A DNA stretch of 59,010 bases from Haemophilus paracuniculus (GCF_002015115.1 NZ_MUYA01000006.1:1-59010); one strand, 5' to 3'. Counted from the first letter of the stretch, positions 17,264 through 29,002 are shown. Notes: a model not told the origin generated them from the sequence alone. Translations and numbers: made by a program.

Positions 17264-18166
17264 ATGAGTTGGTTAGACAGAATGTTAGGGCGTGATTCCG
17301 CCTCATCAAATGGCTCAAAATCTAAAATCCCCGAGGGCGTTTGGACGAAATGTACCAGTTGCGAACAGGTGCTTTACGGCGAAGAACTTAAACGCAATTT
17401 AAATGTTTGCCCGAAATGCGATCATCATATGCGAATTGATGCCCGCACTCGCCTGTTAAGTTTGCTTGATCAAGATAGTGCCGAAGAATTAGCCGCTGAA
17501 TTAGAACCGCAAGATGTTTTAAAATTCAAAGATCTCAAAAAATATAAAGATCGCTTAACCGCCGCTCAAAAACAGACGGGCGAAAAAGATTCGTTCATCG
17601 TGATCTACGGCAAAATCTACGATATGCCAGTCGTTACTGCTTCATTCAACTTTGAGTTTATGGGTGGTTCAATGGGATCAGTGGTTGGGGCAAAATTTGT
17701 GCGTGCCGCCGAAAGAGCCTTAGCCGAAAAAATTCCGTTCATCTGTTTCTCAGCATCGGGCGGGGCGAGAATGCAAGAGGCGTTGTTCTCGTTAATGCAA
17801 ATGGCGAAAACCAGTGCGGTGCTTGCCAAAATGAAAGAGCAAGGCGTGCCGTTTATTTCGGTGCTAACCGACCCTACACTTGGTGGCGTATCTGCAAGTT
17901 TAGCAATGTTGGGCGACATCAATATCGCTGAGCCAAAAGCCCTCATCGGTTTTGCAGGTCCGCGTGTAATTGAACAAACTGTGCGTGAAAAATTGCCAGA
18001 GGGCTTTCAACGCAGTGAGTTCTTATTAGAAAAAGGGGCGATTGATATGATCGTCCACCGTAACCAAATGCGTGATACCCTCGCTCGCCTTTGTGCCAAA
18101 CTCACGGGGCAACCCACCCCATTCAAAACGGGCGAGTTAATTACCGAACAGGTTGAGAACGCATAA
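17264..18166 (+). CDS. accD: Acetyl-CoA carboxylase carboxyltransferase subunit beta
   Basis: The 300-residue beta subunit transfers the carboxyl group from biotin to acetyl-CoA, the first step of fatty acid synthesis, with AccA. An N-terminal four-cysteine zinc ribbon (C30, C33, C49, C52) precedes the crotonase-type carboxyltransferase core, with [16 protein letters not shown] and [18 protein letters not shown]. The start follows AGAGGTTTCCCAAA. The stop overlaps the folC start by one base (TAATG), so the two are translationally coupled, an accD-folC arrangement usual in gamma-proteobacteria. Confidence 0.97.
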   Translation: MSWLDRMLGRDSASSNGSKSKIPEGVWTKCTSCEQVLYGEELKRNLNVCPKCDHHMRIDARTRLLSLLDQDSAEELAAELEPQDVLKFKDLKKYKDRLTAAQKQTGEKDSFIVIYGKIYDMPVVTASFNFEFMGGSMGSVVGAKFVRAAERALAEKIPFICFSASGGARMQEALFSLMQMAKTSAVLAKMKEQGVPFISVLTDPTLGGVSASLAMLGDINIAEPKALIGFAGPRVIEQTVREKLPEGFQRSEFLLEKGAIDMIVHRNQMRDTLARLCAKLTGQPTPFKTGELITEQVENA

Positions 18167-19464
18167 TGGCAAATTTGATTCAGCCAAAAGCCACGGATTC
18201 TTTGGAAATGTGGCTTTCCTATTTAGAACAGAGCCACTTTAAGCCGATTGATATGGGCTTGGAACGGATACAAGGGGTGGCTTCCTCGCTAAATTTACTC
18301 AATCCAGCCCCCTACGTGATTACGGTCGCTGGCACGAACGGCAAGGGTTCGACCTGCCGTCTGCTGGAAGTGGCGTTGCTCAATGCGGGCTATCGGGTTG
18401 GCGTTTATTCCTCACCTCACCTGATTCGCTATAACGAACGGGTGCGGATTCAAGGGGAAACTTTGCCCGATCACGCCCACGTTGCCTCTTTCGCTCACAT
18501 TGAACAGCACAAAACGGCTTCCCTCACCTATTTTGAATTTAGCACCCTGTCGGCGTTGTATCTGTTCCAGCAGGCGAACCTTGATGTCGTGATTTTGGAA
18601 GTGGGCTTGGGCGGTCGTTTAGATGCGACCAACATTGTCGATCCGAATTTTGCCGTGATTACCTCAATCGACATCGATCACGTTGATTTCTTGGGGGATA
18701 ACCGTGAGCAGATCGGGCGAGAAAAAGCGGGGATCTTCCGCCCAAATATCCCTGTCGTGATCGGCGAGCCAGATTGTCCGCAGAGTATTTTGGATCAAGC
18801 AAAAACCCTAAATTGCCAAAAATTCCAACGCAATGTGGAATGGCAAATTTCGCAAAAATCTGACCGCTTGCAATGGCAAACCGATTCGCAACCGCTTGAT
18901 TTGCCGTTGCCGAAAATCCCCGTGCCAAATGTCGGCACAGCGGTGGCGGTGTTACGCCATTTGCCGTTTGATGTTCCGTTTGAAGCGATTTATCAAGCGG
19001 TTGCCAACGCTCAAATGCCCGCTCGTTTCCAATCTCTAACCGAGCAAGATTTTGCGAAATTTCACGGAAAGCGACCGCTTGCAAAGGTGATCATTGACGT
19101 AGGGCATAACCCCCACGCGGCACGCTATTTAGCGGAACGCCTTGCGGAACAGAAATCATCTGTGGGGAAAATCTATGCGGTATTTAGTGCCTTAGTCGAT
19201 AAAGATTTAAGCGGCATCGTTGAGCCGCTTGCCGAGCTGATTGACGAATGGCATTGTGCAGGTTTGGCGGGTTATCGTGGACAAAGTGGCGAAGCGGTAC
19301 AACAAAAACTGCAAACTGCCTTACCACAAGCGGTCAGTTTCGCCTATGAAAACGTACCGCAAGCCGCCCAAAGCCTGTTTGAAAAAGCCGAAAAAGAAGA
19401 TTTAATCCTCGTTTTCGGCTCGTTCCACACGGTGGCGGATTTATTGGTTTGGCTCGAAAGTTAG
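18166..19464 (+). CDS. folC: Bifunctional dihydrofolate/folylpolyglutamate synthase
   Basis: The 432-residue Mur-ligase-type enzyme adds glutamate to dihydropteroate and to folates. The P-loop GTNGKGSTC lies at 56-64, followed by SSPHLIRYNERVRI, the LEVGLGGRLDATN magnesium/ATP motif and SIDIDHVDFLGD. The glutamate-ligase C-terminal domain shows VIIDVGHNPHAARYLAERL. It contains several uptake words in frame, for example at 18866 and 19073. The ATG shares a base with the accD stop. It is convergent with the next gene, with no clear terminator in the 23-base gap. Confidence 0.95.
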   Translation: MANLIQPKATDSLEMWLSYLEQSHFKPIDMGLERIQGVASSLNLLNPAPYVITVAGTNGKGSTCRLLEVALLNAGYRVGVYSSPHLIRYNERVRIQGETLPDHAHVASFAHIEQHKTASLTYFEFSTLSALYLFQQANLDVVILEVGLGGRLDATNIVDPNFAVITSIDIDHVDFLGDNREQIGREKAGIFRPNIPVVIGEPDCPQSILDQAKTLNCQKFQRNVEWQISQKSDRLQWQTDSQPLDLPLPKIPVPNVGTAVAVLRHLPFDVPFEAIYQAVANAQMPARFQSLTEQDFAKFHGKRPLAKVIIDVGHNPHAARYLAERLAEQKSSVGKIYAVFSALVDKDLSGIVEPLAELIDEWHCAGLAGYRGQSGEAVQQKLQTALPQAVSFAYENVPQAAQSLFEKAEKEDLILVFGSFHTVADLLVWLES

Positions 19465-19487
19465 CCGAGCAAATTAGCCAAGTAAAT

Positions 19488-20234
19488 TTAACCTAGCAAA
19501 CGCTCTTTCCAGTAGCCCAGCCACTCTTTGAGGGCGGTGCTACTGTTTTGCAACGCAAGGGCTTGCGGAATAAATGCAAGCCCACCAAATTCTAAGGCGG
19601 TTTGCGACCCCACTGCCGCCCCCAGCACTTCAAATCCCTGCTGTTCAAACAACATTTTTGCCCGTTTCAAATGCCATTGATTAGTTACCACCACGATTTT
19701 TTTGATCCCAAGGGGCTGTAAAATTTCCGCCGAATAGATCGCATTTTCTTTGGTGGTATTTGAGCAATTTTCCACCCATTGAGGCGAAAGATTGAAAAAC
19801 ATTTTTAGCTCTTTCGCCATCAATTCCGCCTCTGGCACGCGATCTTCGGGGCTACCACCCGTGAGCAATAACGGCAGATTGGTCTGCTGATGCAAAAAAG
19901 CCCCATAACGCAACCGTTCCAACGGTGTCGGGGCAACGGCGTAGCGATCAAAAAGTTCCAAACTCTCTCGCACCCCACCGCCCAACACCACTATCGCTTG
20001 GGCTTGACGATAATCCGCCAAGGTAAAATTTGGGGTTAAACTTACCGCTTGCACCAACTTCTGCGACACAATCGGCGTACTAAACAGATAAAGTAAACCA
20101 AAGCCCAACACCGCACAAACACGGCTCAATTTCCGATAATTCAGCCCCCGAAAAATCCACGATAACAGCCACAAAATCAAACTATTAAACGGCGGCAATA
20201 CAATAGCGGTAAGGAATTTGGTGAAAACAAGCAT
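19488..20234 (-). CDS. YdcF/ElyC-family envelope protein (DUF218)
   Basis: The protein has 248 residues, with two N-terminal hydrophobic segments (about 5-27 and 37-52) and then a DUF218 domain with AIVVLGGGVRES, LLLTGGSPED and VVVTNQWHLKRAKMLFEQQGF. This is the layout of E. coli ElyC (about 259 residues), needed for peptidoglycan and enterobacterial common antigen balance in the cold. The exact biochemical role of the family is not established, so ElyC orthology is a reasonable guess only. It lies 12 bases upstream of the yoaA stop on the same strand and may be the last gene of the mre-rarA-yoaA run. Confidence 0.8.
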   Translation of the reverse strand: MLVFTKFLTAIVLPPFNSLILWLLSWIFRGLNYRKLSRVCAVLGFGLLYLFSTPIVSQKLVQAVSLTPNFTLADYRQAQAIVVLGGGVRESLELFDRYAVAPTPLERLRYGAFLHQQTNLPLLLTGGSPEDRVPEAELMAKELKMFFNLSPQWVENCSNTTKENAIYSAEILQPLGIKKIVVVTNQWHLKRAKMLFEQQGFEVLGAAVGSQTALEFGGLAFIPQALALQNSSTALKEWLGYWKERLLG

Positions 20235-20246
20235 CTCCCCTCCCCT

Positions 20247-22169
20247 TTATTGTTGCAAAAACGCTTTCACTTTATCTAAATCCCTTGTGCGAGTTGAGGG
20301 CGGCAGGCTTTTGAGGAAAGTCGCACCATAGTTTCGCATTACGAGGCGGCTGTCGCAGATGATGACTACGCCGCGGTCGGTTACGTCTCGGATTAACCGC
20401 CCTACCCCTTGTTTGAGGGTGATCACCGCTTCGGGGATTTGGATGTCGTTGAACGGGTCGCCGCCTTGCAATTTGCAATCTTCCATTCGGGCTTTGAGTA
20501 ACGGCTCATCGGGCGAGCTGAACGGCAGCTTGTCGATAATCACAAGGGATAACGCTTCGCCTCTCACATCAATCCCTTCCCAGAAACTTTGGGTGGCGAC
20601 TAAGACGCTATTCGGCTCTTTGATGAATTTTTCAAGCAGGCGACTTTTGCTGGTTTCGCCCTGTAACAGCACATTGAGCTTGCTATGTTCCCGTAGAAAA
20701 TCGGCAAGCCCTCGCATCATTGCGTAAGAGGTGCAGAGCAAAAAGCAACGCCCTTGGTTGGCTTCGATCACGGGTTTGAGCATTGTGCCAAGGGTAGTGA
20801 GGGTGTGCGGTCGGTTGCTGTCGGGCAGGTAGCGAGGGACGCACAATAGCGACTGTTTGGCGTAGTCAAATGGGCTTTGTAACACTAGTTGTTCAGCGTT
20901 TTCAATCCCTAATCGTTGGCAGAAATGGTCGAATTTTCCGCCCACTTCTAGCGTTGCCGAAGTGAACACCCAGCCGATTTTTTGCCGATTGAGCTGTTCG
21001 CCGAATTTGTCCGCCACCGTTAAGGGGGTAACGTGCAAACCGAACGAACGCCCGTTCGCTTCGTACCAATAGCAATAGCCCATTACGGTGGTGTCGCTCA
21101 ATTTTTTCAGTTGCGATTTGGCTTCTGCAAGTCGCTCAAAAATTTTGTCGAGGGTTTCGGAACGCCCGAGGGATTTTTTCGCCACTTCGCTCATAAAATC
21201 AAGGCTTTCGAGCAGGCGAGTAACGCCGTCCACCACCTTTTGATCTTGAAACAACTCACGCAAATTGCCCTTTGCCGACATTCCCTCGCCCATTAGCAAG
21301 CGGAAATCTTGCACCGTTTTTTGCAGATGATCCGCCGCCTTGCCGAGTTGGGCGAGATCTTTCAATTCGCTGCGGTAAACGATGTTTGCATCTTTGCAAA
21401 TATCGAACAGTTGGCGAGAGGTGAGAGATTGCCCAAAGTATTGGCTGGCAATGTCGGGCAGTTGGTGGGCTTCGTCAAAAATCACCAATTCCGCCTCGGG
21501 AATCAATTCGCCAAAGCCCGTTTCTTTGACCGCCATATCCGCACAAAAAAGATGATGATTCACCACCACCAAATCCGCTTCCATTGCACGGCGGCGAGCC
21601 TGCACCACATAGCAATCCTTATAGCTCGGGCATTCCGTGCCGAGGCAATTTTCGGTGGTGCTAACCAGTTGGGGCAAAATCGGGCTATCTTCGGCGAGGG
21701 CGATACATTCACTTAAATCGCCCGTTTTGGTGCTGGCGTGCCATTTGCGGACTCTACTCAAATCCGCCAACACCGATTTATCGCCCAGCACGCCCATTGC
21801 GATCACCCGATCTAAGCGATCAAGGCAGAGATAGTTGGCTCGCCCTTTGAGCAAGGCGACTTTGCCCTTGTAGTTGAGGGCTTTTTGAATGGTGGGTAGA
21901 TCTCGGTTAAAAAGCTGATCTTGCAGATTTTTTGAGCCAGTCGAAACAATGGTTTTCTTGCCCGATAACATCGCAGGCACGAGGTAGGCAAAGGTTTTGC
22001 CCGTGCCTGTTCCCGCTTCCACCACGGTCGCACTGGCAAAATTTATCGCATTTCCGACCGCTTGTGCCATTTCTAACTGAGCTTGGCGAGGGCGGAAACC
22101 CTTGATATTTTTGCTTAATCGTCCGTCTGGGCTGAATGTGTCGATGATTTGATCGGCTAATTTCTTCAT
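20247..22169 (-). CDS. yoaA: DinG/XPD-family ATP-dependent helicase YoaA
   Basis: The 640-residue superfamily 2 Rad3/XPD-type helicase has Walker [17 protein letters not shown] near residue 55, a DEAH box in [13 protein letters not shown], and motif [15 protein letters not shown] near the C-terminus. Four cysteines around C114 (NYLCLD) and [14 protein letters not shown] (about 173-186) are those of the iron-sulfur domain. YoaA works with HolC in rescuing stalled replication. The ATG overlaps the rarA stop by four bases (ATGA), so the two replication-repair genes are coupled. Confidence 0.93.
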   Translation of the reverse strand: MKKLADQIIDTFSPDGRLSKNIKGFRPRQAQLEMAQAVGNAINFASATVVEAGTGTGKTFAYLVPAMLSGKKTIVSTGSKNLQDQLFNRDLPTIQKALNYKGKVALLKGRANYLCLDRLDRVIAMGVLGDKSVLADLSRVRKWHASTKTGDLSECIALAEDSPILPQLVSTTENCLGTECPSYKDCYVVQARRRAMEADLVVVNHHLFCADMAVKETGFGELIPEAELVIFDEAHQLPDIASQYFGQSLTSRQLFDICKDANIVYRSELKDLAQLGKAADHLQKTVQDFRLLMGEGMSAKGNLRELFQDQKVVDGVTRLLESLDFMSEVAKKSLGRSETLDKIFERLAEAKSQLKKLSDTTVMGYCYWYEANGRSFGLHVTPLTVADKFGEQLNRQKIGWVFTSATLEVGGKFDHFCQRLGIENAEQLVLQSPFDYAKQSLLCVPRYLPDSNRPHTLTTLGTMLKPVIEANQGRCFLLCTSYAMMRGLADFLREHSKLNVLLQGETSKSRLLEKFIKEPNSVLVATQSFWEGIDVRGEALSLVIIDKLPFSSPDEPLLKARMEDCKLQGGDPFNDIQIPEAVITLKQGVGRLIRDVTDRGVVIICDSRLVMRNYGATFLKSLPPSTRTRDLDKVKAFLQQ

Positions 22170-23503
22170 TTATATCTCTGTTGATCGCTGGCTTGGTCAA
22201 GGCTTTTTAGCCACGCTAATTTCTCTTTGATCTGCTTTTCCATTCCCCGATCCGTTGGGAAATAGAATTGCGTGCCGTCTAGCTCTGGTGGGAAATAACT
22301 TTCGCCGCTGGCGTAGGCGTTTGGTTCATTGTGGGCGTAGCGATATTCTTCGCCGTAGCCGAGGGATTGCATTAGCTGGGTTGGGGCATTGCGTAAGTGC
22401 GGTGGCACATCGTAATCTTTGCCCTCTTTGGCGAGGCGTTTCGCCTCGTTGAACGCAGTGTAAACGGCATTGCTTTTCGGGGCAACCGCAAGGTAAATCA
22501 CCGCTTGGGCGATAGCTCGTTCCCCCTCGTAAGCCCCGACTCGGGTAAAGCAATCCCACGCAGCGAGGGCGATTTGCATTGCACGGGGGTCGGCGTTACC
22601 AATATCTTCCGAGGCAATCGCCAACAGACGGCGAGCCACATAGAGCGGATCGCCCCCTGCGGTTAAGATCCGAGCGTACCAATACAACGCCCCGTCTGGC
22701 GATGATCCGCGAATCGATTTATGCAAGGCGGAAATCAGATCGTAGTAACGATCGCCCCCCTTATCAAAACGGGCTTGCCGTTCGCCTAGCACTTCGGTTA
22801 GCAAGGCTTTATTCAAAATTTTGCCCTGCGAAGTGGTTTCCGCCATATCCGACATCAATTCCAAGCAATTCAAGGCAAAACGAGCGTCGCCATTGACATA
22901 ATCGGCAAGTAAGGCAAGGAGATAAGGTTCGATCCGCAGGGTTTCGTTGCCTAGCCCACGCTCAGGATCGCTCACCGCATTTTGCAAAATTTGCTGGATT
23001 TCGACCGCTTGTAACGGCTTCAAAATATAGATTTTCGCCCTTGAAAGCAGGGCGTTATTCAATTCAAACGAGGGATTTTCGGTGGTCGCCCCGATAAAAA
23101 TGATGGTGCCGTCCTCAATGTGGGGCAAAAAGGCATCTTGCTGACTTTTGTTGAAGCGGTGGACTTCGTCCACGAATAGCAGGGTGCGTCTGCCCGTTTG
23201 ACGGTTGAGTTTGGCTCGCTCAATCGCTTCACGGATCTCTTTCACGCCAGAAATTACGGCAGAAAGACGTTCCACTTCCGCATCAAAATGGTGGGCGATA
23301 ATTTCGGCGAGGGTGGTTTTGCCCGTGCCTGGTGGCCCCCAGAAAATCATTGAATGGCGATGACCGTTTTCAATCGCACGGCGTAGCGGTTTGCCCTCGC
23401 CGATAATGTGCGATTGCCCCACATATTCAGCAAGGTTGCGAGGTCGCATTCTTGCCGAGAGGGGGCGGAAATCTTCGCCAAAATCAAAGGTTAAGCTACT
23501 CAT
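22166..23503 (-). CDS. rarA: Replication-associated recombination protein RarA (MgsA)
   Basis: The 445-residue AAA+ ATPase of the RarA/MgsA/WRNIP1 family acts at stalled replication forks with SSB. Walker [16 protein letters not shown] lies at about 56-70 and Walker [19 protein letters not shown] at about 108-125. Sensor 1 is [12 protein letters not shown], and the C-terminal oligomerisation domain carries [16 protein letters not shown]. The length matches E. coli RarA (447). Nine bases separate it from mreD on the same strand; downstream it overlaps yoaA. Confidence 0.95.
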   Translation of the reverse strand: MSSLTFDFGEDFRPLSARMRPRNLAEYVGQSHIIGEGKPLRRAIENGHRHSMIFWGPPGTGKTTLAEIIAHHFDAEVERLSAVISGVKEIREAIERAKLNRQTGRRTLLFVDEVHRFNKSQQDAFLPHIEDGTIIFIGATTENPSFELNNALLSRAKIYILKPLQAVEIQQILQNAVSDPERGLGNETLRIEPYLLALLADYVNGDARFALNCLELMSDMAETTSQGKILNKALLTEVLGERQARFDKGGDRYYDLISALHKSIRGSSPDGALYWYARILTAGGDPLYVARRLLAIASEDIGNADPRAMQIALAAWDCFTRVGAYEGERAIAQAVIYLAVAPKSNAVYTAFNEAKRLAKEGKDYDVPPHLRNAPTQLMQSLGYGEEYRYAHNEPNAYASGESYFPPELDGTQFYFPTDRGMEKQIKEKLAWLKSLDQASDQQRYK

Positions 23504-23512
23504 TTTGGCAAA

Positions 23513-24001
23513 TTAGCGTAAGCCTAAACTGCGGCGGATTTGACGCATTAACAGGAAAATCCACGGCCATAACACACCGCTTACCACCGCACCCAATAAG
23601 GCTTGTGGATTGAAGTCGGCACTGTGGATTAACAATTCAACGAAGAAGATCGCAAATTTGATCGCAATGATATAGAGCATCACTAAAATACTTTGCAACC
23701 AAAGGGAAAGGTTACGCAGAATCAGGTGGTATTTAGCGACAAAATAGATCGCAATCGACAACACAATCGAATGCACGCCCAGCACCGAGCCAAGCACCAA
23801 ATCCCACACAATACCTGCCACGAAAGCTGTGCCAACGCTGATTTTATTTGGCAAGGCAAGCGTCCAATAAATCAACACGAGAATCACCCAAGAGGGGCGG
23901 AAACCTTGAAAGCCCGTTGGAAACGGCATAATTTCCAGCACAAAGGCGACAATAAAAATCGCCATTAACACTAAAATCTGAAAAATCGGATTAGATCGCA
24001 T
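23513..24001 (-). CDS. mreD: Rod-shape determining protein MreD
   Basis: The 162-residue integral membrane protein has five to six hydrophobic segments, begins MRSNPIFQILVLMAIFIVAF and ends in a basic RQIRRSLGLR tail. It links the MreB/MreC elongation machinery to the membrane. The start shares a base with the mreC stop (TAATG). The length equals the E. coli protein. Confidence 0.93.
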   Translation of the reverse strand: MRSNPIFQILVLMAIFIVAFVLEIMPFPTGFQGFRPSWVILVLIYWTLALPNKISVGTAFVAGIVWDLVLGSVLGVHSIVLSIAIYFVAKYHLILRNLSLWLQSILVMLYIIAIKFAIFFVELLIHSADFNPQALLGAVVSGVLWPWIFLLMRQIRRSLGLR

Positions 24002-25053
24002 TACTCTTTTCCTTCCTCTGTGCTGTGGTTGATGCCACTCTCTTCTTCGGGTTGAGTCGCTGGATTTTCAGGCAACTCTTCCGTTGGTTGCTCTGCCCCC
24101 GCTTCTTCTTTCACTTCGGTTTTCTTCTTCTCGCCACTCTTTAAGCGGTCTAATGGGCTTAACGCTTTGCGTCTTTCATCTACCACATCACGCACCCCTT
24201 GTGGGCTACGGCTTTCCGTTTTGCGTAAATCATCGGCGGTTGGCCAAAGCATTAACAGATAACGAAGTCGTTCAAAGGACGCTAATGGACGAGCCGTTAC
24301 CCGAGCAAAGTGATTTTTGCCCTCGTTTGAGACGGTTTCCACAATCGCTACGGGATAGCCTTCGGGAAAGCGACCGCCCAAGCCCGAAGTTACCAACACA
24401 TCGCCTTTCACAACATCCACATTCCGCGGCAAATTATCGAGCAATAATTCCGAACCGTTGCCCGTGCCGTTCGCAATGCCACGCACATCGTTCCGCAACA
24501 CTTGCACGGGAATGGCGTGGGTAACATCGGTAATCAACAGCACGCGACTGCTCTTTTCGCCCACAGAAATAATCTGCCCAACAACCCCACGTTCATCAAT
24601 CACCGCCTGCCCCACAAAAGCACCGTCCGCCTGACCTTGATTGATCACCACTTGCTGACGGTAAGCATCAGTTTCTGCGGTTAAAACTTCGGCAACTTTC
24701 TTATATTCATCTTGACGCAGTGGCGAACTCAATAGCAAACGCAAACGTTGATTTTCCACTTTGAGCTGATCGAGCAACAATAAATCAGCACTTTTCTCTC
24801 GCAACTGGGTTTTTAAGGCACTATTTTCGAGTTGCAAGCGGTTAGTATCGACAAAATTATTGCTCACACCGTCCAGCACCGAGCGAGGGGTGTTAGCAAA
24901 ATAGTAAAGCCCACTCACGGCGGTTTCCATTGCGTTTCGCATTTGGATCATCGCACTGCTACGACCGTCTAACAGGATCATTGCAATCGACACAACAATC
25001 GCCAAAAACAGTCGCACGCCAAGCGGTGGGGATTTCGCAAAAATAGGTTTCAT
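24001..25053 (-). CDS. mreC: Rod-shape determining protein MreC
   Basis: The 350-residue bitopic protein has one N-terminal membrane helix (about 12-29), a coiled coil at about 65-105 and the beta-rich periplasmic domain with VINQGQADGAFVGQAVIDERGVVGQ and GDVLVTSGLGGRFPEGYPVA. A long charged Pro/Glu tail (residues about 285-350) is typical of gamma-proteobacterial MreC. It lies 98 bases downstream of mreB and overlaps mreD, so the order mreB-mreC-mreD is conserved. Confidence 0.95.
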   Translation of the reverse strand: MKPIFAKSPPLGVRLFLAIVVSIAMILLDGRSSAMIQMRNAMETAVSGLYYFANTPRSVLDGVSNNFVDTNRLQLENSALKTQLREKSADLLLLDQLKVENQRLRLLLSSPLRQDEYKKVAEVLTAETDAYRQQVVINQGQADGAFVGQAVIDERGVVGQIISVGEKSSRVLLITDVTHAIPVQVLRNDVRGIANGTGNGSELLLDNLPRNVDVVKGDVLVTSGLGGRFPEGYPVAIVETVSNEGKNHFARVTARPLASFERLRYLLMLWPTADDLRKTESRSPQGVRDVVDERRKALSPLDRLKSGEKKKTEVKEEAGAEQPTEELPENPATQPEEESGINHSTEEGKE

Positions 25054-25151
25054 AAAATTAACAGGTCAAAAAGGGGAACAATTAAAAACAGAAAATGGAC
25101 AGCGATGTTCCGTTGTCCATTTCCTTTCTTTATTTCTGTTCTGCGAACAAA

Positions 25152-26228
<1,077 letters not shown>

Positions 26229-26296
26229 TTATTGCCAACTGCACTCTTTCAACCTCGTTAGGATAAGGGTTAAACCGAATGCAAAAAATTGCGGTA

Positions 26297-26325
26297 AATA
26301 TACCGAAAATCGGGATTTTATTCAA
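26297..26325 (-). promoter_or_regulatory. mreB promoter
   Basis: On the minus strand TTGAAT, a 17-base spacer and TATATT lie about 90 bases upstream of the mreB ATG. This is one of the best sigma-70 matches in the window. Confidence 0.7.
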
Positions 26326-26407
26326 TAAATAAATTTATGCAGAAGTGGCTTTTCTCAAAAAATAGACGTTATCGACAAGCGGTAAGATTTGGAATGTTAT
26401 TTCTTGA

Positions 26408-26539
26408 TTATTCCTGCGGAACATTCTTTTGCAAGGCTTCTTCGTATTCACGTTGAGCATTTTTAACCATACGGTTGATGCCCCAAACCATCAATACGGA
26501 TGCCATTGCCATAATGCCTAAACAAACTGTAAGAGCCAT
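26408..26539 (-). CDS. Small membrane protein, 43 residues
   Basis: This ORF starts MALTVCLGIMAMASVLMVWG, giving one hydrophobic segment, and ends in a charged tail (NAQREYEEALQKNVPQE). Its ATG lies three bases after the stop of the upstream 80-residue gene with GAGG as ribosome site, so the two are probably coupled. The single-helix plus charged-tail layout resembles small membrane-complex subunits, but no function can be assigned. Confidence 0.6.
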   Translation of the reverse strand: MALTVCLGIMAMASVLMVWGINRMVKNAQREYEEALQKNVPQE

Positions 26540-26542
26540 AAT

Positions 26543-26785
26543 TTACCTCATCTCATTGTGGGTTAAATATCCTTTATTTCTTCGCAGTGCATCAGCCCCA
26601 ATAATGCAAGCATAAATTGCCACTGCAAGAAAAATGCCATTTGCTATTTTATAGCTCAATCCATTGTTACTGTATATTACAACAGGCGTAGTCAAAAGTG
26701 CAACCTTTGCAACATCATCCAGCATTTTACACCACGCCTCTAAGCTATCCGCATTTAACGGACGTTTTAGAAACCTCAACATCAT
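26543..26785 (-). CDS. Small membrane protein, 80 residues, unknown
   Basis: It begins MMLRFLKRPLNADSLEAW, then has two likely membrane helices (about 27-40 and 48-66) and a basic ALRRNKGYL tail. Upstream bases (GGGAATG region) give only a modest ribosome site; an uptake word sits at 26804. It lies between greA and mreB with the 43-residue gene just downstream. I do not recognise the family; a conserved Pasteurellaceae protein of unknown role is the likeliest reading. Confidence 0.6.
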   Translation of the reverse strand: MMLRFLKRPLNADSLEAWCKMLDDVAKVALLTTPVVIYSNNGLSYKIANGIFLAVAIYACIIGADALRRNKGYLTHNEMR

Positions 26786-26875
26786 TCCCTCACTCTTTTT
26801 TCAACAAGCGGTATGATATTCGCAAATTTATTCGCTTAATACAAAGGGCAAAATTGATTTAGTCGATCCAGATCA

Positions 26876-26910
26876 CAAAAAAATCCCATAACCTCAGTTA
26901 TGGGATTTTT
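26876..26910 (-). terminator. Terminator of greA
   Basis: Read on the minus strand, AAAATCCCATAACTGAGGTTATGGGATTTTTTT forms a strong hairpin with a U-tract 4 bases after greA. Confidence 0.9.
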
Positions 26911-26913
26911 GCA

Positions 26914-27390
26914 TTAGCGATACTCTACATTCGTAATCTCAAATTCCACATTACCGCCTGGGGTAGCAATGGTAACGCAGTCGTCAATCTCTTTGCCGAC
27001 CAAGCCTCTCGCAATCGGGGAATTAACCGAAATTAAGCCCTCTTTGATATTGGCTTCGTCATCGCCCACAATGCGATAGGTTACTTCTTCATCGGTATCT
27101 AAATTGAGCAACACCACCGTTGCCCCGAAAATTACCTTACCGTTGTTTGGCAATTTAGTAACATCAATAATTTGGGCGTTGCCGAGTTTACCCTCGATTT
27201 CTTGAATACGCCCCTCGCAGAAGCCTTGTTGCTCACGGGCGGCGTGATATTCGGCGTTTTCTTTCAAATCGCCGTGCTCTCTCGCTTCGGCAATCGCTTT
27301 GATGATTTCAGGACGGCGAACATTCTTTAAAAAATCAAGTTCTTCACGCAGTTGCTCTGCACCACGCACCGTCATCGGAATTTGTTTCAT
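26914..27390 (-). CDS. greA: Transcription elongation factor GreA
   Basis: The 158-residue protein stimulates RNA cleavage by backtracked RNA polymerase. An N-terminal antiparallel coiled coil (residues about 8-75, with [18 protein letters not shown] at its tip bearing the catalytic acidic residues) precedes a C-terminal FKBP-like domain ending [14 protein letters not shown]. Length equals E. coli GreA. An AGAGGAAGTGCA site precedes the start. It is divergent from dacB across a 139-base gap, as in E. coli. Confidence 0.97.
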   Translation of the reverse strand: MKQIPMTVRGAEQLREELDFLKNVRRPEIIKAIAEAREHGDLKENAEYHAAREQQGFCEGRIQEIEGKLGNAQIIDVTKLPNNGKVIFGATVVLLNLDTDEEVTYRIVGDDEANIKEGLISVNSPIARGLVGKEIDDCVTIATPGGNVEFEITNVEYR

Positions 27391-27529
27391 TGCACTTCCT
27401 CTGTTAATCGTAAAAGTTGGCTATTATTCACGACTTTCAAAAAATTTCAACCTTTGGCTGAAAATTTGCCGATTTCGCCAAACTTCGCTAAAATTTCGCC
27501 ACTTTTTCTCGGTAATTTTTTGAAACACA

Positions 27530-28957
27530 ATGGCTGTTTTTTCTCGTCAAACCCTAATCGCAATCGCACTCTTTCCAAGCCTTGCCCTCGCGAAATTAGA
27601 TTTAACCGAAACTGTCCGCAAACTGCCCTACGGCACGCAAGTTGGCGTGGTGGCGAAAAATTTAACCACTAATGAAATTATCGCCGATTACCAAAGCGAT
27701 ATTTTTATGCTACCAGCCAGCACCCAAAAAGTGTTTACTGCCCTCGCCGCAAAACTTGCTTTACCCAATGATTTTCGCTTTCAAACGGCACTTTTAACCA
27801 ACGGAAAAGTGGAAAACAGCACGTTAAAAGGGGATTTAATCGCTCGCTTTTCAGGCGATCCAGACTTAACAAGCGGTCAGTTAAGCCAATTATTCGCCCA
27901 ACTGAAACAGCAAGGCATTGCTAAAATTGAGGGAAATTTAATTCTTGATAGCACGGTTTTCACCAGCCACGACCGTGGTTTAGGCTGGGTCTGGAACGAT
28001 TTGACGATGTGCTTTAATGCCCCACCGGCGGCGATCAACATTGATAACAACTGTTTTTATGTGGATTTAGATGCGAACCAGCCAAACGGACAACTCGCCA
28101 AAGTGAACATTCCCACCGCCTACCCCGTGCAGGTGTTTAGCCAAGCCTATGTGGTTGAGGGGGCAGAGGCAAATTATTGCCAGTTGGATGTGGTGGTGAG
28201 CGACAATAATCGCTACCAAATCAAAGGCTGCCTTGCCCGTCAAGCCAAGCCGTTTGGGTTGAGTTTTGCGGTGCAAGATCCCACCGCTTACGGAGCGTTA
28301 CGCATCCAAAATGATCTGAAACGGTTAGGCATTGCATTCAACGGCAAGGTACAACAAGCCAACCAACCACAAAATGGCAAAGTGCTGGCGGAACATTTTT
28401 CCAAGCCGTTGCCCGAACTGCTACGCAAAATAATGAAAAAATCGGACAACCAAATCGCCGACAGCCTGTTCCGCACCCTCGCCAATAAACAGCACAACCG
28501 CCCTGCTTCGTTCCAGTTGGCAAGCCTTACCTTACGCAATCTGCTGAAAAGCAAGGTTGGGCTGGATTTTAATAATAGTGTGATTGCAGATGGATCGGGG
28601 CTTTCTCGCTACAACCAAATCAGTGCCAACACAATGTTGCAAGCATTAGAAATCATCGCTCAAAACGACAGCACATTACAACTAAAAGAAACTTTCCCGA
28701 TTGCAGGAATTGACGGCACGCTCGCAGGGCGAGGCTCACTCACCCAAGCCCCCCTCGCCAATAATCTGATCGCCAAAACAGGGGCATTAAAAGGGGTTTA
28801 CAACCTCGCTGGCTTTATGCAAAACGCCAAAGGCGAACAGATTGCGTTCGTGCAGTTTATCAACGGCTATTCTACGGGGGATCTCGAAAGCAAAACTAAA
28901 AGATCGGCATTGAATCAGTTTGAAACGGATCTCTATCAACAGCTTTACAATTATTAA
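27530..28957 (+). CDS. dacB: D-alanyl-D-alanine carboxypeptidase/endopeptidase (PBP4)
   Basis: The 475-residue periplasmic class C low-mass penicillin-binding protein trims peptidoglycan cross-links. A signal peptide ends near ALAK (residue 22). Active-site motifs are S64-T-Q-K67, S305-D-N and K416-T-G, with the large extra domain between the first and second motifs usual for the family. The length is close to E. coli PBP4 (477). It is monocistronic and divergent from greA, followed by 536 bases of repeats. Confidence 0.95.
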   Translation: MAVFSRQTLIAIALFPSLALAKLDLTETVRKLPYGTQVGVVAKNLTTNEIIADYQSDIFMLPASTQKVFTALAAKLALPNDFRFQTALLTNGKVENSTLKGDLIARFSGDPDLTSGQLSQLFAQLKQQGIAKIEGNLILDSTVFTSHDRGLGWVWNDLTMCFNAPPAAINIDNNCFYVDLDANQPNGQLAKVNIPTAYPVQVFSQAYVVEGAEANYCQLDVVVSDNNRYQIKGCLARQAKPFGLSFAVQDPTAYGALRIQNDLKRLGIAFNGKVQQANQPQNGKVLAEHFSKPLPELLRKIMKKSDNQIADSLFRTLANKQHNRPASFQLASLTLRNLLKSKVGLDFNNSVIADGSGLSRYNQISANTMLQALEIIAQNDSTLQLKETFPIAGIDGTLAGRGSLTQAPLANNLIAKTGALKGVYNLAGFMQNAKGEQIAFVQFINGYSTGDLESKTKRSALNQFETDLYQQLYNY

Positions 28958-29002
28958 AATAGGAAAAAATTAGGGGGAATTTTCAAAAATCCTACCGCTT
29001 GA

